Below the pieces are notes generated by a model that searched no databases, had not been told where the DNA came from, and saw only the letters and a program-made list of their open reading frames with translations. Shown in pieces: positions 8,817 through 16,723 of a DNA stretch of 64,000 bases; positions within the stretch are counted from its first letter, which is position 1; each line of letters begins with the position of its first letter. The stretch is from Hyphomicrobiales bacterium. GTDB lineage: Bacteria; Pseudomonadota; Alphaproteobacteria; Rhizobiales; Rhizobiaceae. The position numbers were made by a program, and so were the translations under genes. The stretch lies in contig UCKU01000020.1 in the NCBI GenBank assembly GCA_900473185.1, forward strand, positions 1-64,000, in the 5' to 3' direction.

Positions 8817-9188
8817 CTAGGCAGTCGCAGTCCCGTCGACCGCTTCTTCCGGAGTGAAAACCATGCCGGTCAGGTCCTTGTCCTTCAGGGCGGCCCATTT
8901 CAACAGGGCGTCCAAGGCGGGGCAAAGGGCCTGACCCCAATCGGTCAGCCGATATTCCACCTTGGGCGGCACCTGATGATGGACGATGCGCAGCACGATG
9001 CCGTCATTCTCCATCTGGCGGAGCTGCTGGATCAGCATCTTCTGCGAGATGGCGGGAATGGCGCGTTCGAGATCGGAAAAGCGCAGCACCTTGCCGCCGA
9101 AGAGGTGGAAAAGAATGATGAGCTTCCATCGCCCTTCCAGAATCTTCAGCACGTTTTCGACGCCGGTCGCTGCGGAATAGGGTGTCAT
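8817..9188 (-). CDS. HxlR-family winged-helix regulator
   Basis: The 123-residue protein shows the HxlR signature: ILEGRWKLIILFHLFGG, RFSDLERAIPAISQKML and YRLTDWGQAL. Such proteins bind near their own promoters and respond to aldehydes, quinones or redox signals. It lacks the N-terminal Cys common in thiol-sensing members. It is divergent from the SnoaL-like/SDR operon starting at 9295, its likely target. Confidence 0.92.
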   Translation of the reverse strand: MTPYSAATGVENVLKILEGRWKLIILFHLFGGKVLRFSDLERAIPAISQKMLIQQLRQMENDGIVLRIVHHQVPPKVEYRLTDWGQALCPALDALLKWAALKDKDLTGMVFTPEEAVDGTATA

Positions 9189-9191
9189 CGC

Positions 9192-9224
9192 AGTACCTTA
9201 CTTTTAGGTAAGTACCTGACTTTT
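9192..9224. promoter_or_regulatory. Candidate HxlR operator: tandem direct repeat with internal dyad
   Basis: AGTACCTTACTTTT at 9192-9205 recurs as AGTACCTGACTTTT at 9211-9224, start to start 19 bp, about two helical turns. Between them CTTAC (9197-9201) and GTAAG (9208-9212) form an inverted repeat. It lies just upstream of the HxlR start codon in the divergent spacer, where HxlR proteins normally bind. Confidence 0.6.
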
Positions 9225-9294
9225 TTGTAGGTTCTTGTCATCTGGTAAGCCTATGCCCATTCTTTTCGCGAAGCAACCGAAGAGGAGTTTCCGA

Positions 9295-9624
9295 ATGAGC
9301 ATCGAGCTTCCGAAACCGCTGGCCGCCTATTATGCCGCCAAGAATCAGAAAGATGTCGACGGCATGCTTGCCTGCTTTGCGGCAGATGCCAGCGTCCACG
9401 ATGAGGGCGAGGACAGGCGCGGTCGTGTCGACATCCGCGAATGGATGGAGGAGACGACGCGCAAATATGGTGTGACGGTCGATGCGAGGGAGATTTCCGG
9501 CGACGCCGACAAGCCGGTTGTGGCTGCGCTGGTCTCCGGGAATTTTCCGGGCAGCCCCGTCACTCTATACTATCACTTCACGCTTGCCGGCGGCGCAATC
9601 ACGCATCTGGAGATCAATGCATGA
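9295..9624 (+). CDS. NTF2/SnoaL-like small protein
   Basis: The 109-residue protein (MSIELPKPLAAYYAAKNQ) has the NTF2-like pattern: an aromatic N-terminal helix, DGMLACFAADASVHDEGE, a central RGRVDIREWMEE helix and C-terminal strands. The start at 9295 is preceded by AGAGGAG; an upstream ATG at 9235 lacks this and falls in the operator region. It overlaps the next SDR by ATGA, so the two are translationally coupled. The ligand or reaction is unknown; stress-induced polyketide-cyclase-like proteins of this kind often accompany SDRs. Confidence 0.85.
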   Translation: MSIELPKPLAAYYAAKNQKDVDGMLACFAADASVHDEGEDRRGRVDIREWMEETTRKYGVTVDAREISGDADKPVVAALVSGNFPGSPVTLYYHFTLAGGAITHLEINA

Positions 9625-10424
9625 CTATTGCACCGGCCTTTTCGTTCGATCCGAACGAGTTCATCGGCAAGCGTGTTCTTGTCACAGGCGGCACGAAGGG
9701 CATGGGTGAAGCGATCGTGCGGCGACTTTCCGCAGGCGGCGCGAAGGTCGCGACGACCGCACGTTCGCCGTTGCCAGACGGGCAGACGTCTGCGCTCTTC
9801 GTTCAGGCGGATATCAGCACGGTGGAAGGCGTGAATAGCGTCGCGTCGAGGGTGCTGGAGGTCTTCGGCGGGCTCGATATTCTCGTCAACAACGTCGGCG
9901 GTTCATCGGCACCGAGTGGCGGTTTTGCGGCGCTGACGGATGCGCATTGGCAGGCGGATATCAATGCCAATCTGCTCGCGCCGGTGCGGCTCGACAGGGC
10001 ATTCCTGCCCGGCATGATCGAGCGCGGCGACGGCGTCATCATCCATATTTCCTCGATCCAGAGGCGGCTGCCGCTCTATGAAGCCACACTTGCCTATGCG
10101 GCGGCCAAGGCAGCATTGTCGAATTACAGCAAGGGATTGTCGAAAGAGGTCGGGCCGAAGGGCGTTCGGGTGAATACCATTGCGCCGGGCTTCATAGAGA
10201 CCACGGCTGCCACCGCCCTGATCCGACGCATCGCTGATGAGGCCGGCACCGACGAAGATGGTGGCCGCAGGCTGCTGATGGATTCGCTGGGCGGTATACC
10301 GATCGGCCGGCCGGGCCGCCCGGAAGAGGTGGCGGAGCTCGTGGCCTTCCTGGCCTCGCCCCGCGCCGCCTCCATTCACGGTGCGGAATATACGATTGAC
10401 GGTGGTACCGTTCCGACCGTCTGA
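9621..10424 (+). CDS. Classical SDR oxidoreductase
   Basis: The 267-residue SDR has TGGTKGMG near residue 23, LVNNVGG, serine in IIHISSI and the catalytic YAAAK. It also has NTIAPGFIETTA and a C-terminal GAEYTIDGG. All active-site residues are present. Start 9621 overlaps the stop of the SnoaL-like gene by four bases. Its 3' end overlaps the convergent hydrolase gene by 49 bp. Confidence 0.92.
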   Translation: MTIAPAFSFDPNEFIGKRVLVTGGTKGMGEAIVRRLSAGGAKVATTARSPLPDGQTSALFVQADISTVEGVNSVASRVLEVFGGLDILVNNVGGSSAPSGGFAALTDAHWQADINANLLAPVRLDRAFLPGMIERGDGVIIHISSIQRRLPLYEATLAYAAAKAALSNYSKGLSKEVGPKGVRVNTIAPGFIETTAATALIRRIADEAGTDEDGGRRLLMDSLGGIPIGRPGRPEEVAELVAFLASPRAASIHGAEYTIDGGTVPTV

Positions 10425-11425
10425 TCGATGGAAGAGCCGACAAGCCGCTCTTCCGCCTTGCGGGCAATCGCCGCAAGGTTACGCGGCTTGCCGGCAATCT
10501 TTTCCATGGCGGCAATGGCGACGTCGGTCGCAAGATAGTCCGGCTTGTGGCCGACGCCCCTGACCATGATAAGTTCCGAGCCCCTGATATCCCGCGCCAA
10601 TCCACGCGAATGCAGATGCTCCCAGACGATCTCGTCCTTGTCACCGGTGATGATGACGGTTGGCGCTGATATTTCGGAATAATGTGGCGCGTTGGCCGTC
10701 AGATATTTATGGAGCAGTTTGAAGTCGGTGGCGTTGTTGTAAAAGGCGCGCGGCCGCAGCACCAGCGACGGACCAGTCTTGGCGACGTAATCGAGAGGCC
10801 GGGGATTGGGACGGAAGACGTTCAGCGTGCCGCGTTCCAGCCGCCGCAGGCCGAGGGGCACAACGACTGCATGATTGAAGAGCCAGCCGATAACAGGTGT
10901 TGTCGCGACATGATAATACCAATCGATGCCGCCTGGCCATGGATGGGAGGCCGGCGCGAGGAATAACAGGCCGGCTGTCTTCTCGGGATGGCGGACACCG
11001 AAGGCCGCGGCGATTGCGCCGCCGAAGGAATGGCCGATGATAACAGCCTTTTCAATGCTGCGCTTTTCCATCAGTTTGGCAATGGCGTCGGCCTGGCCTG
11101 AGGGCAGCGCGTTTTCCGGGCCACCACGTTCCGAGTAGCCGTGACCGGGTCGATCGACGAAGAGCATCTCGGCGCGGCCCTCCAGTGGTTCGCGAAAGGC
11201 GCCGGTCTGGTCGAGCAAATTGCCGCTTGCTCCGTGAATGAAGACCAGGGGCGGAAGATCGGCGGTGTCGGGGCGCGGAACATGCACGGCATTCATGCGA
11301 AAGCCGCCGATATCGGTCAGTTCGCCGATATTGGGATAGGCGTGTTCGAACTGGCGGGCCTTGTAGGAGGAATAGCCGATGGCGGCGGCGATGGGGGCGA
11401 GGAGGGCAGAGATTTCGGCAAGCAT
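10376..11425 (-). CDS. Alpha/beta hydrolase
   Basis: The 349-residue protein has an N-terminal hydrophobic helix (MLAEISALLAPIAAAIGY), then PLVFIHGASGNLLDQ with the HG oxyanion motif. The nucleophile serine is in IIGHSFGGA, the aspartate in ITGDKDEIV and the histidine in VRGVGHKPDYL, so the triad is complete. It resembles epoxide hydrolase/haloperoxidase-like esterases. The C-terminal tail overlaps the convergent SDR coding sequence. Substrate unknown. Confidence 0.88.
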   Translation of the reverse strand: MLAEISALLAPIAAAIGYSSYKARQFEHAYPNIGELTDIGGFRMNAVHVPRPDTADLPPLVFIHGASGNLLDQTGAFREPLEGRAEMLFVDRPGHGYSERGGPENALPSGQADAIAKLMEKRSIEKAVIIGHSFGGAIAAAFGVRHPEKTAGLLFLAPASHPWPGGIDWYYHVATTPVIGWLFNHAVVVPLGLRRLERGTLNVFRPNPRPLDYVAKTGPSLVLRPRAFYNNATDFKLLHKYLTANAPHYSEISAPTVIITGDKDEIVWEHLHSRGLARDIRGSELIMVRGVGHKPDYLATDVAIAAMEKIAGKPRNLAAIARKAEERLVGSSIDQTVGTVPPSIVYSAP

Positions 11426-11503
11426 GGCACTAACCGCACAGTGACGATATCATTGAGCTAAGATTGCGCGCCTTCCTACGCCGTCAAGAGCGCGCCGGAT
11501 CTG

Positions 11504-12121
11504 TCAGGTGCGGCTGCCGGCAAGCTTTTCCGAGAGCGTGCTGACCTGCTCCTGCGCGGTGCGATCGGCGGGGTAGACATCCAGAACGCGCTCCCAGGCC
11601 TTGAGGGTGATCTGGTCATTGCCCGTGGTGGCGAGGATAGCCGCCATGCCTGACAGGGCGCCGAAATGGCGGGGCTCGATCTTCAACACCTGTTCGATGT
11701 CGGCCATCGATTTGCGATAGTTGCCCAGCACGAAGTTCAGCGTTGCACGACGGTTCCAGCTTTCGGCATAGGTGGGTTTCAGGGCGATGGCTTCATCGAG
11801 AAAATCGAGCGCTGCCGGATTGCGCTTTTCCTCGATCGCCTTGTCGGCCCATTGCATCAGCAGATTGATCGTCGCGCTGTTGGAATCGTTCCATTCCATG
11901 CGGATCTGATTGGCGATGCTGCTTGCCTTGTCGGGGTCGCGCTCACGTTTCAGCTGCCCATAGAGCTGGTCGAGACGTTGCTTTGGAGACGAATCGGAAT
12001 CGGCCGGCTGTTCGACGATAACGTCCTTCTGCTGAGCCATAGCGGGGAGAGCAGGAGCGAACAGGGTGAGGGCAAGCGGCAGCGCCGCTGAGGTCAAAGC
12101 AAAAAAGCGCATGGCGGACAT
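11504..12121 (-). CDS. Exported TPR protein
   Basis: The 205-residue protein has a signal peptide (MSAMRFFALTSAALPLALTL to AMAQ), a charged Ser/Pro linker, and TPR-type helices in residues about 80-190 (AALDFLDEAIALKPTYAESW, RKSMADIEQVLKIEPRHFGA). The start at 12121 gives a good signal peptide; 12112 is an alternative. It is probably a periplasmic scaffold; no catalytic motif is seen. It is transcribed in the same direction as rpmJ, about 100 bp downstream of it. Confidence 0.82.
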   Translation of the reverse strand: MSAMRFFALTSAALPLALTLFAPALPAMAQQKDVIVEQPADSDSSPKQRLDQLYGQLKRERDPDKASSIANQIRMEWNDSNSATINLLMQWADKAIEEKRNPAALDFLDEAIALKPTYAESWNRRATLNFVLGNYRKSMADIEQVLKIEPRHFGALSGMAAILATTGNDQITLKAWERVLDVYPADRTAQEQVSTLSEKLAGSRT

Positions 12122-12220
12122 ATTAGCCCGCCATCGCTGAAGATCAAACAAATTTGGCGTGATCACCGAAGCGACCAACCGATATACCCGCCTGAGGGCA
12201 GGCAAACCGGATACGCGCAA

Positions 12221-12346
12221 TCAGCCCTGACGAGCCTTGTAGCGCGGGTTCTGCTTGTTGATGATGTAGATGCGGCCCTTGCGGCGAACGAGACGGTTGT
12301 CACGATGACGCGCCTTGAGCGACTTGAGCGAATTCTTGATCTTCAT
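12221..12346 (-). CDS. rpmJ: 50S ribosomal protein L36
   Basis: This 41-residue basic protein, MKIKNSLKSLKARH then DNRLVRRKGRIYIINK, ending NPRYKARQG, is an L36 of the cysteine-free, zinc-independent kind with the alphaproteobacterial C-terminal extension. It binds 23S rRNA in the large subunit. It stands alone, as is usual for this form in rhizobia. Confidence 0.95.
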   Translation of the reverse strand: MKIKNSLKSLKARHRDNRLVRRKGRIYIINKQNPRYKARQG

Positions 12347-12407
12347 TTTTCTGATCCGCGATGTTTCTGGGGGAATTCACATTCGCCCGTGTCTTTTAAC
12401 AATCAAA

Positions 12408-12428
12408 AGCGCGCCGGCTGGGCGCGCT
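12408..12428 (-). terminator. Terminator of the purEK operon
   Basis: AGCGCGCC (12408-12415) and GGCGCGCT (12421-12428) form a perfect 8-bp stem with a 5-nt loop. On the reverse strand it is followed by TTTTGATTG. It lies about 95 bp beyond the purK stop. Confidence 0.7.
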
Positions 12429-12523
12429 CTTTAGGTGGGGGAGCAGATAACCCGACCTCCGCCTTGTGTCAACCACGTGAAGGCTTTTTTCCGTGGGTTT
12501 CAGGCGCTGGCCGGGCAAACGGC

Positions 12524-13588
12524 TCAGTAGGCTTTGCTCGTCAGCGTCGTCACGTGGCCCATCTTCCGGCCGACACGCGCCTCGGTCTTGCCGTAGAGAT
12601 GCACCAGCGTGTCGTCGCGCTTCAGCCAGTCCGGAACGGCAAGGACATCGTCGCCGATCAGGTTCTGCATCACGCAATCGGAATGGCGGCGCGGATTGCC
12701 GAGCGGCAGGCCGGCGACGGCGCGGATATGTTGCTCGAATTGCGAGACGACGCAGGCGGCTTCCGTCCAGTGGCCGGAATTGTGTACGCGCGGCGCCATC
12801 TCGTTGGCGATCAGGCTGCCATCGGCCAGCACGAAGAACTCGATGCCGATGACGCCGACATAATCGAGTGCGGTGAGAATCTGTTCGGCAGCCTTGCGCG
12901 CCGCATCGGCGGTGGCGGCGGAGATTGTCGCCGGAATTGTCGACGTATGCAGGATACCGTTGCGGTGGACGTTTTCGGCCGGGTCGAAACAGAGCACAGT
13001 GCCGTCGGTGGCGCGGGCGGCGATGATCGAGACCTCGCGTTCGAAGGCGACGAAGCTTTCGAGAATCAGAGGCACCGAGCCGAGCTCCGCATAGGCGCCC
13101 TCAGCACTGTCGGCTGCTGACCGGAAGACCTTCTGGCCCTTGCCGTCATAACCGAGGCGGCGGGTCTTGAGCACGCCCTGGCTGCCGAAATCCGCCAGCG
13201 CCGAATCGAGATCGGCCTGACTGTCGATGGCATGGAAACGAGCCGTCGGGATGCCGCAACCATTGATGAAGCGCTTTTCGACCAGTCGGTCCTGCGCAGC
13301 TTCCAATGCTCTCGGCGGCGGATAGACGGGCACGCTCTTTGCCAGCATTTCGGCAGCTGCGACAGGCACATTCTCGAATTCGTAGGTTACGACATCGCAG
13401 AGCCCAGCCAGCTCGGCGAGCGCTGAAGGGTCATCATAGGCAGCGACGACCTGCTGGTTGGCGAGCTGAGCGGCCGGGCTGTCAGCCTGCGGCTCCAATA
13501 TGATTGTGCGGAAGTTCAGCCGTGCTGCGGCCATGGCAAGCATGCGGCCGAGCTGGCCGCCGCCGATGATGCCTATTGTCCTGACCAT
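12524..13588 (-). CDS. purK: 5-(carboxyamino)imidazole ribonucleotide synthase
   Basis: The 354-residue ATP-grasp enzyme begins MVRTIGIIGGGQLGRMLA. It has the ATP-grasp strand KTRRLGYDGKGQ and the metal-binding segment NEMAPRVHNSGHWT. It converts AIR, ATP and bicarbonate to N5-CAIR in purine synthesis. Its ATG overlaps the purE stop by one base (TGATG), giving a coupled purE-purK pair. The longer in-frame ATG at 13642 lies inside purE and is rejected. Confidence 0.96.
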   Translation of the reverse strand: MVRTIGIIGGGQLGRMLAMAAARLNFRTIILEPQADSPAAQLANQQVVAAYDDPSALAELAGLCDVVTYEFENVPVAAAEMLAKSVPVYPPPRALEAAQDRLVEKRFINGCGIPTARFHAIDSQADLDSALADFGSQGVLKTRRLGYDGKGQKVFRSAADSAEGAYAELGSVPLILESFVAFEREVSIIAARATDGTVLCFDPAENVHRNGILHTSTIPATISAATADAARKAAEQILTALDYVGVIGIEFFVLADGSLIANEMAPRVHNSGHWTEAACVVSQFEQHIRAVAGLPLGNPRRHSDCVMQNLIGDDVLAVPDWLKRDDTLVHLYGKTEARVGRKMGHVTTLTSKAY

Positions 13589-14088
13589 CAGAGATCGTCC
13601 ATCGGATATTCGGCGACGGAGGCGCTCTGGCGCTCGCGCCATTCGTCAAGGCGCTCTGCGATCTCCTCGTCCGAGAGGGCAAGGACCGCCGCAGCAAGAA
13701 GTGCTGCATTGATCGCGCCGGCCTTGCCGATGGCAAGCGTGCCGACGGGGATGCCGCCCGGCATCTGGACGATGGACAGCAGGCTGTCCTGGCCGGACAT
13801 GGTCTTCGACTGCACCGGCACGCCGAAGACCGGCAGCGGCGTCATGGCCGCGGTCATGCCCGGAAGGTGCGCCGCGCCGCCTGCGCCTGCGATGATGACC
13901 TTGAAGCCTTCGGCACGTGCGCCCTTGGCGAAGGTTACGAGCCGGTCGGGTGTGCGATGAGCCGAGATAATGCGCGCATCATACTCGATTTCCAGCGCCT
14001 CCAGCGTATCGGCAGCATTCTTCATGGTTTCCCAGTCGGACTGGCTGCCCATGATAATGGCGACTGGTGGTCTGTCTGTCGTCGTCAC
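13588..14088 (-). CDS. purE: N5-carboxyaminoimidazole ribonucleotide mutase
   Basis: The 166-residue protein has the class I PurE motifs MGSQSDWETM, ISAHRTPDRL and GAGGAAHLPGMTAAMT with SVQMPGG-type followers. It carries out the step after PurK, N5-CAIR to CAIR. It is transcribed after the DUF465 gene (10-bp gap) and before purK. Confidence 0.96.
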   Translation of the reverse strand: MTTTDRPPVAIIMGSQSDWETMKNAADTLEALEIEYDARIISAHRTPDRLVTFAKGARAEGFKVIIAGAGGAAHLPGMTAAMTPLPVFGVPVQSKTMSGQDSLLSIVQMPGGIPVGTLAIGKAGAINAALLAAAVLALSDEEIAERLDEWRERQSASVAEYPMDDL

Positions 14089-14098
14089 GATCGTTCCT

Positions 14099-14308
14099 TC
14101 AGGCGATGATATCAGGGATGATCTGGTCTTCTAATTTGGAGAGCTTGTCCTTGATGACCAGCTTCTTCTTCTTCATGCGCTGGATGCGCAGGGCATCGCA
14201 GCCCGTCTCAATCATGGCGTTGATCGCGGCGTCGTAATCCTCGTGCTCCTGGCGCAGACGCGCCACCATGAGCCTGATTTCCGCCTGTTCCTGATCGGCC
14301 ATTTGCAT
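14099..14308 (-). CDS. DUF465/YdcH-family small coiled-coil protein
   Basis: The 69-residue protein (start 14308 or 14302) is highly charged and helical. It ends with the DUF465 pattern LRIQRMKKKKLVIKDKLSKL. It sits directly upstream of purE in the same direction, so it is probably the first gene of the pur operon. Its function is not known. A divergent paralogue lies at 14533. Confidence 0.85.
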   Translation of the reverse strand: MQMADQEQAEIRLMVARLRQEHEDYDAAINAMIETGCDALRIQRMKKKKLVIKDKLSKLEDQIIPDIIA

Positions 14309-14532
14309 TCCCCATAATCGTCTTCGGACCTTGTCCGGTCTGCCGATAATTTCCGCAAGCTCCTATCACCAAATAGAGGTAACGGGAAGTTAGTGTTGAT
14401 CATGAATTTGCCGCTTAGTCTCCATCTTTTGGCCTTCGACAAGCCTTTAAAAATGTGTCACAGTCCGCGGGTTGACACCTTGGATCTCCAGCAATGGATG
14501 GCTGGGGAAGGGTAAGAGGAAGGAAGGGTCAA

Positions 14533-14706
14533 ATGACTGTTCAAGCTCATCTTGAATCGCTCCAGAAAAAGCATGTCGCTCTCGAGGAGGAGTTGCATGC
14601 CCTGAGAACATCTCCCTCTATTTCCGATACTGAACTAGCCGAATGCAAGCGCCGTAAGCTGCGCATCAAGGACGAGATCGAGCGTCTCAAGTCATCCGTC
14701 CATTGA
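14533..14706 (+). CDS. DUF465/YdcH-family small protein, divergent paralogue
   Basis: The 57-residue protein MTVQAHLESLQKKHVALE ends in the DUF465-type ELAECKRRKLRIKDEIERL. A strong AGGAAGGA Shine-Dalgarno precedes the ATG at 14533, favouring it over 14494. Head-to-head with the DUF465 gene at 14308, it suggests an old duplication. Confidence 0.88.
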   Translation: MTVQAHLESLQKKHVALEEELHALRTSPSISDTELAECKRRKLRIKDEIERLKSSVH

Positions 14707-14806
14707 TCTTTCCAGGCTATCGCCGGACATCTGTCTTGTGAAAGAAAAGGTAAATTCCCCGATTTTCTAGACTATCAAGCAAGACCCGGTGAATAACCGA
14801 AATCAG

Positions 14807-14845
14807 GCGCCAGTCCCTTGCATGCGGCATCGGGCTGGCGTTTTT
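14807..14845 (+). terminator. Rho-independent terminator after the second DUF465 gene
   Basis: CGCCAGTCCC (about 14809-14817) pairs with GGGCTGGCG (14832-14840), with one bulge, and is followed by TTTTT. It lies about 100 bp after the stop at 14706. Confidence 0.7.
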
Positions 14846-14860
14846 ACGATGAGAGGGCCT

Positions 14861-15124
14861 TCAGGCCCAGAACTGATCCAGCCAGAGATTGAGCTTGTCG
14901 AAGCCGCGGTTATTGACCGTGTAGATGCGCTTCGTTCCTTCCGAGGTCACGGAAACGAGATTGCTTTCGAGCAGCGCTTTCAGGTGTTGCGACACGGCAG
15001 GACGGCTGATCGGCAAGCCCTCGGCAAGCTCATTGACCGTCTTCGGCGCGCGCCGCAATTCCTCCAGCAAGAACCGCCGGTTCGGATCGGCAATCGCAGC
15101 GAAGGGGTCCGTGTTCGACATCAC
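14861..15124 (-). CDS. ArsR-family winged-helix regulator without cysteines
   Basis: The 87-residue protein (ATG at 15124 or 15121) has IADPNRRFLLEELR, the recognition helix ISRPAVSQHLKAL and wing EGTKRIYTV. It resembles SdpR-type members. It contains no cysteine, so metal-thiolate or persulfide sensing of the BigR/SqrR kind is unlikely. It lies 62 bp downstream of the TauE gene in the same direction, so the two may be co-transcribed. Confidence 0.9.
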   Translation of the reverse strand: MMSNTDPFAAIADPNRRFLLEELRRAPKTVNELAEGLPISRPAVSQHLKALLESNLVSVTSEGTKRIYTVNNRGFDKLNLWLDQFWA

Positions 15125-15186
15125 AAAAAGCTACGTCAAACAGGCCTTTGCAGCAAGGAAATTGTGCATCGCAACGGAACACAACC

Positions 15187-15951
15187 CTATTCGAGCAAGC
15201 CTTCGCGCAGGATGAGGAAAGCAGCGATCAGCGCCATGGCATACATGAAGGGGTAGAATATCTGCGGCTTCATGCGCCGCACACACCATGCACCGCCAAT
15301 CGTTGCCAGCGGGGCGAAGGGCAAGAGCGTGGCGGAGGCCAGAAGATTGCGGGTGTCGAGCTGGCCGAGCGCAAAATAGGGAACGAGCTTTACAGCGTTC
15401 AGAATGGCGAAGAAGCGCACGCTGGTACCGGTGAATTCGCGTGGCGGCAGCTTGAGCGGCAGGGCGTAGATCTGGAAGGGGGCGCCGCCGGCATGGGCAA
15501 CGAAGCTGCCGTAGCCGGAAAACGTGCCCCAAAGACTTGCCAGTACCGGGCGCTGGGGCCGTGGCGGGATGACTATACCCTTGCCGGGGCCGAAATTGTT
15601 CCAGAAATAACGCAGACAGAAGGCAACGGTGACGGCGCCGATGAGAATGCGCAGCATGCTGCCCGGCACGAGAGCGGAGGTGGCCCAGCCGAAGGCAATG
15701 CCGAGAAGGGCGCCCGGCAGCATGATCTTCAGCGTCGTCCAGTCGCCGTGCTGGCGCCAGATGACCAGTGATATCATGTCCATGAAGACGAGGATGGGAA
15801 GCAGGATCGCGGCGGCTTCGACGGGTGCTACGACGAGGGCGAGAAAGGGAAGGCCGATCAGCGACAAAGCGTCGCCCATCCCGCCTTTGGCAAGCCCGAC
15901 AAGAATGACAGCCGGGATTGCGGCGTAGTAGAATGACAGATCTTGCGGCAT
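15187..15951 (-). CDS. TauE/SafE-family membrane exporter
   Basis: The 254-residue protein has about eight hydrophobic helices and the family pattern AAIPAVILVGLAKGGMGDAL near the N-terminus. A second-half repeat contains GTFSGYGSFVAHAGGAPFQI. Family members export sulfite, sulfoacetate or other organosulfur anions; the specific substrate is not evident. The adjacent ArsR gene is the likely regulator. Confidence 0.92.
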   Translation of the reverse strand: MPQDLSFYYAAIPAVILVGLAKGGMGDALSLIGLPFLALVVAPVEAAAILLPILVFMDMISLVIWRQHGDWTTLKIMLPGALLGIAFGWATSALVPGSMLRILIGAVTVAFCLRYFWNNFGPGKGIVIPPRPQRPVLASLWGTFSGYGSFVAHAGGAPFQIYALPLKLPPREFTGTSVRFFAILNAVKLVPYFALGQLDTRNLLASATLLPFAPLATIGGAWCVRRMKPQIFYPFMYAMALIAAFLILREGLLE

Positions 15952-15997
15952 GCTTTTGAAGTTCCTCCCCTTGCAAGCCCCCTCTATCGGAATTACT

Positions 15998-16012
15998 CAC
16001 TCAAAACGAGTG
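15998..16012. promoter_or_regulatory. Small inverted repeat in the TauE / ThiE-like divergent spacer
   Basis: CACTC (15998-16002) and GAGTG (16008-16012) flank a 5-nt centre, 47 bp upstream of the TauE start. It could be the ArsR operator. The arms are short, so this is weak. Confidence 0.25.
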
Positions 16013-16059
16013 CGGATCCGCCATAGAGCGGGAAAAACCGCCGCAGATGGAAAGACTTC

Positions 16060-16713
16060 ATGACCGAACCGGAAAACCGCTGCCGCCTTGTTCTCGTTGT
16101 GCCCGATATCGCCGATGCCGATGAAAGGGCGAAGATCGTTGCCGATGCGTTGAAGGGCGGCGATGTCGCGTCCGTCATTCTGCCGCAATACGGTCTCGAT
16201 GACGGCAGTTTCCAGAAACACGCTGAAAAGCTCGTGCCCATCATTCAGGACGCCGGTGCGGCGGCGCTGATTGCCGGCGATAGCCGCGTCGTCGGCCGTT
16301 CGAAGGCCGATGGCCTGCACATTGCCGGACCGGCAAGCGAGATTGCCGATGCGATCGATCGTTATGCCGACAAGCTGATCGTCGGCGGCGGCAATGCCGC
16401 CGACCGGCATACGGCGCTGGCAGTCGGCGAGGAGCGGCCCGACTATATCTTCTTCGGTAAGCTCGACGGCGACATCAAGCCGGAGGCGCATCCGAAGAAC
16501 CTGGCGCTTGCCGAATGGTGGGCGTCGATGATCGAAATTCCGTGCATCGTCATGGGCGGCACTGATCCGGCTTCCGCGCTTGCCGTTGCGGAGACTGGGG
16601 CCGAGTTCGTGGCGATGCGCATGGGCGTGTTTGCCGAGCCGGCTCAGGCGCCCTCGATCGTGGCTCAGATCAATGCCTTGCTTGACGAAAAAGCGCCACG
16701 GTTTGAGGATTGA
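16060..16713 (+). CDS. ThiE-like thiamine phosphate synthase family protein
   Basis: The 217-residue TIM-barrel-type protein has the ThiE-like order of elements: LVLVVPD start, ADGLHI, DYIFFGKLDG and the late IPCIVMGGTD plus GAEFVAMRMGVF. Some ThiE substrate residues (for example a clear QxR near the N-terminus) are not evident, so it may be a divergent paralogue rather than the biosynthetic enzyme. A GATGGAAAG Shine-Dalgarno-like region precedes the ATG. The Sel1-repeat gene follows after 10 bp. Confidence 0.75.
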   Translation: MTEPENRCRLVLVVPDIADADERAKIVADALKGGDVASVILPQYGLDDGSFQKHAEKLVPIIQDAGAAALIAGDSRVVGRSKADGLHIAGPASEIADAIDRYADKLIVGGGNAADRHTALAVGEERPDYIFFGKLDGDIKPEAHPKNLALAEWWASMIEIPCIVMGGTDPASALAVAETGAEFVAMRMGVFAEPAQAPSIVAQINALLDEKAPRFED

Positions 16714-16723
16714 TATCGCGCTT

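Noticed and set aside
16060..16713. TPP riboswitch controlling the ThiE-like gene
   Set aside because: The short upstream region shows no TPP-aptamer-like conserved segments.
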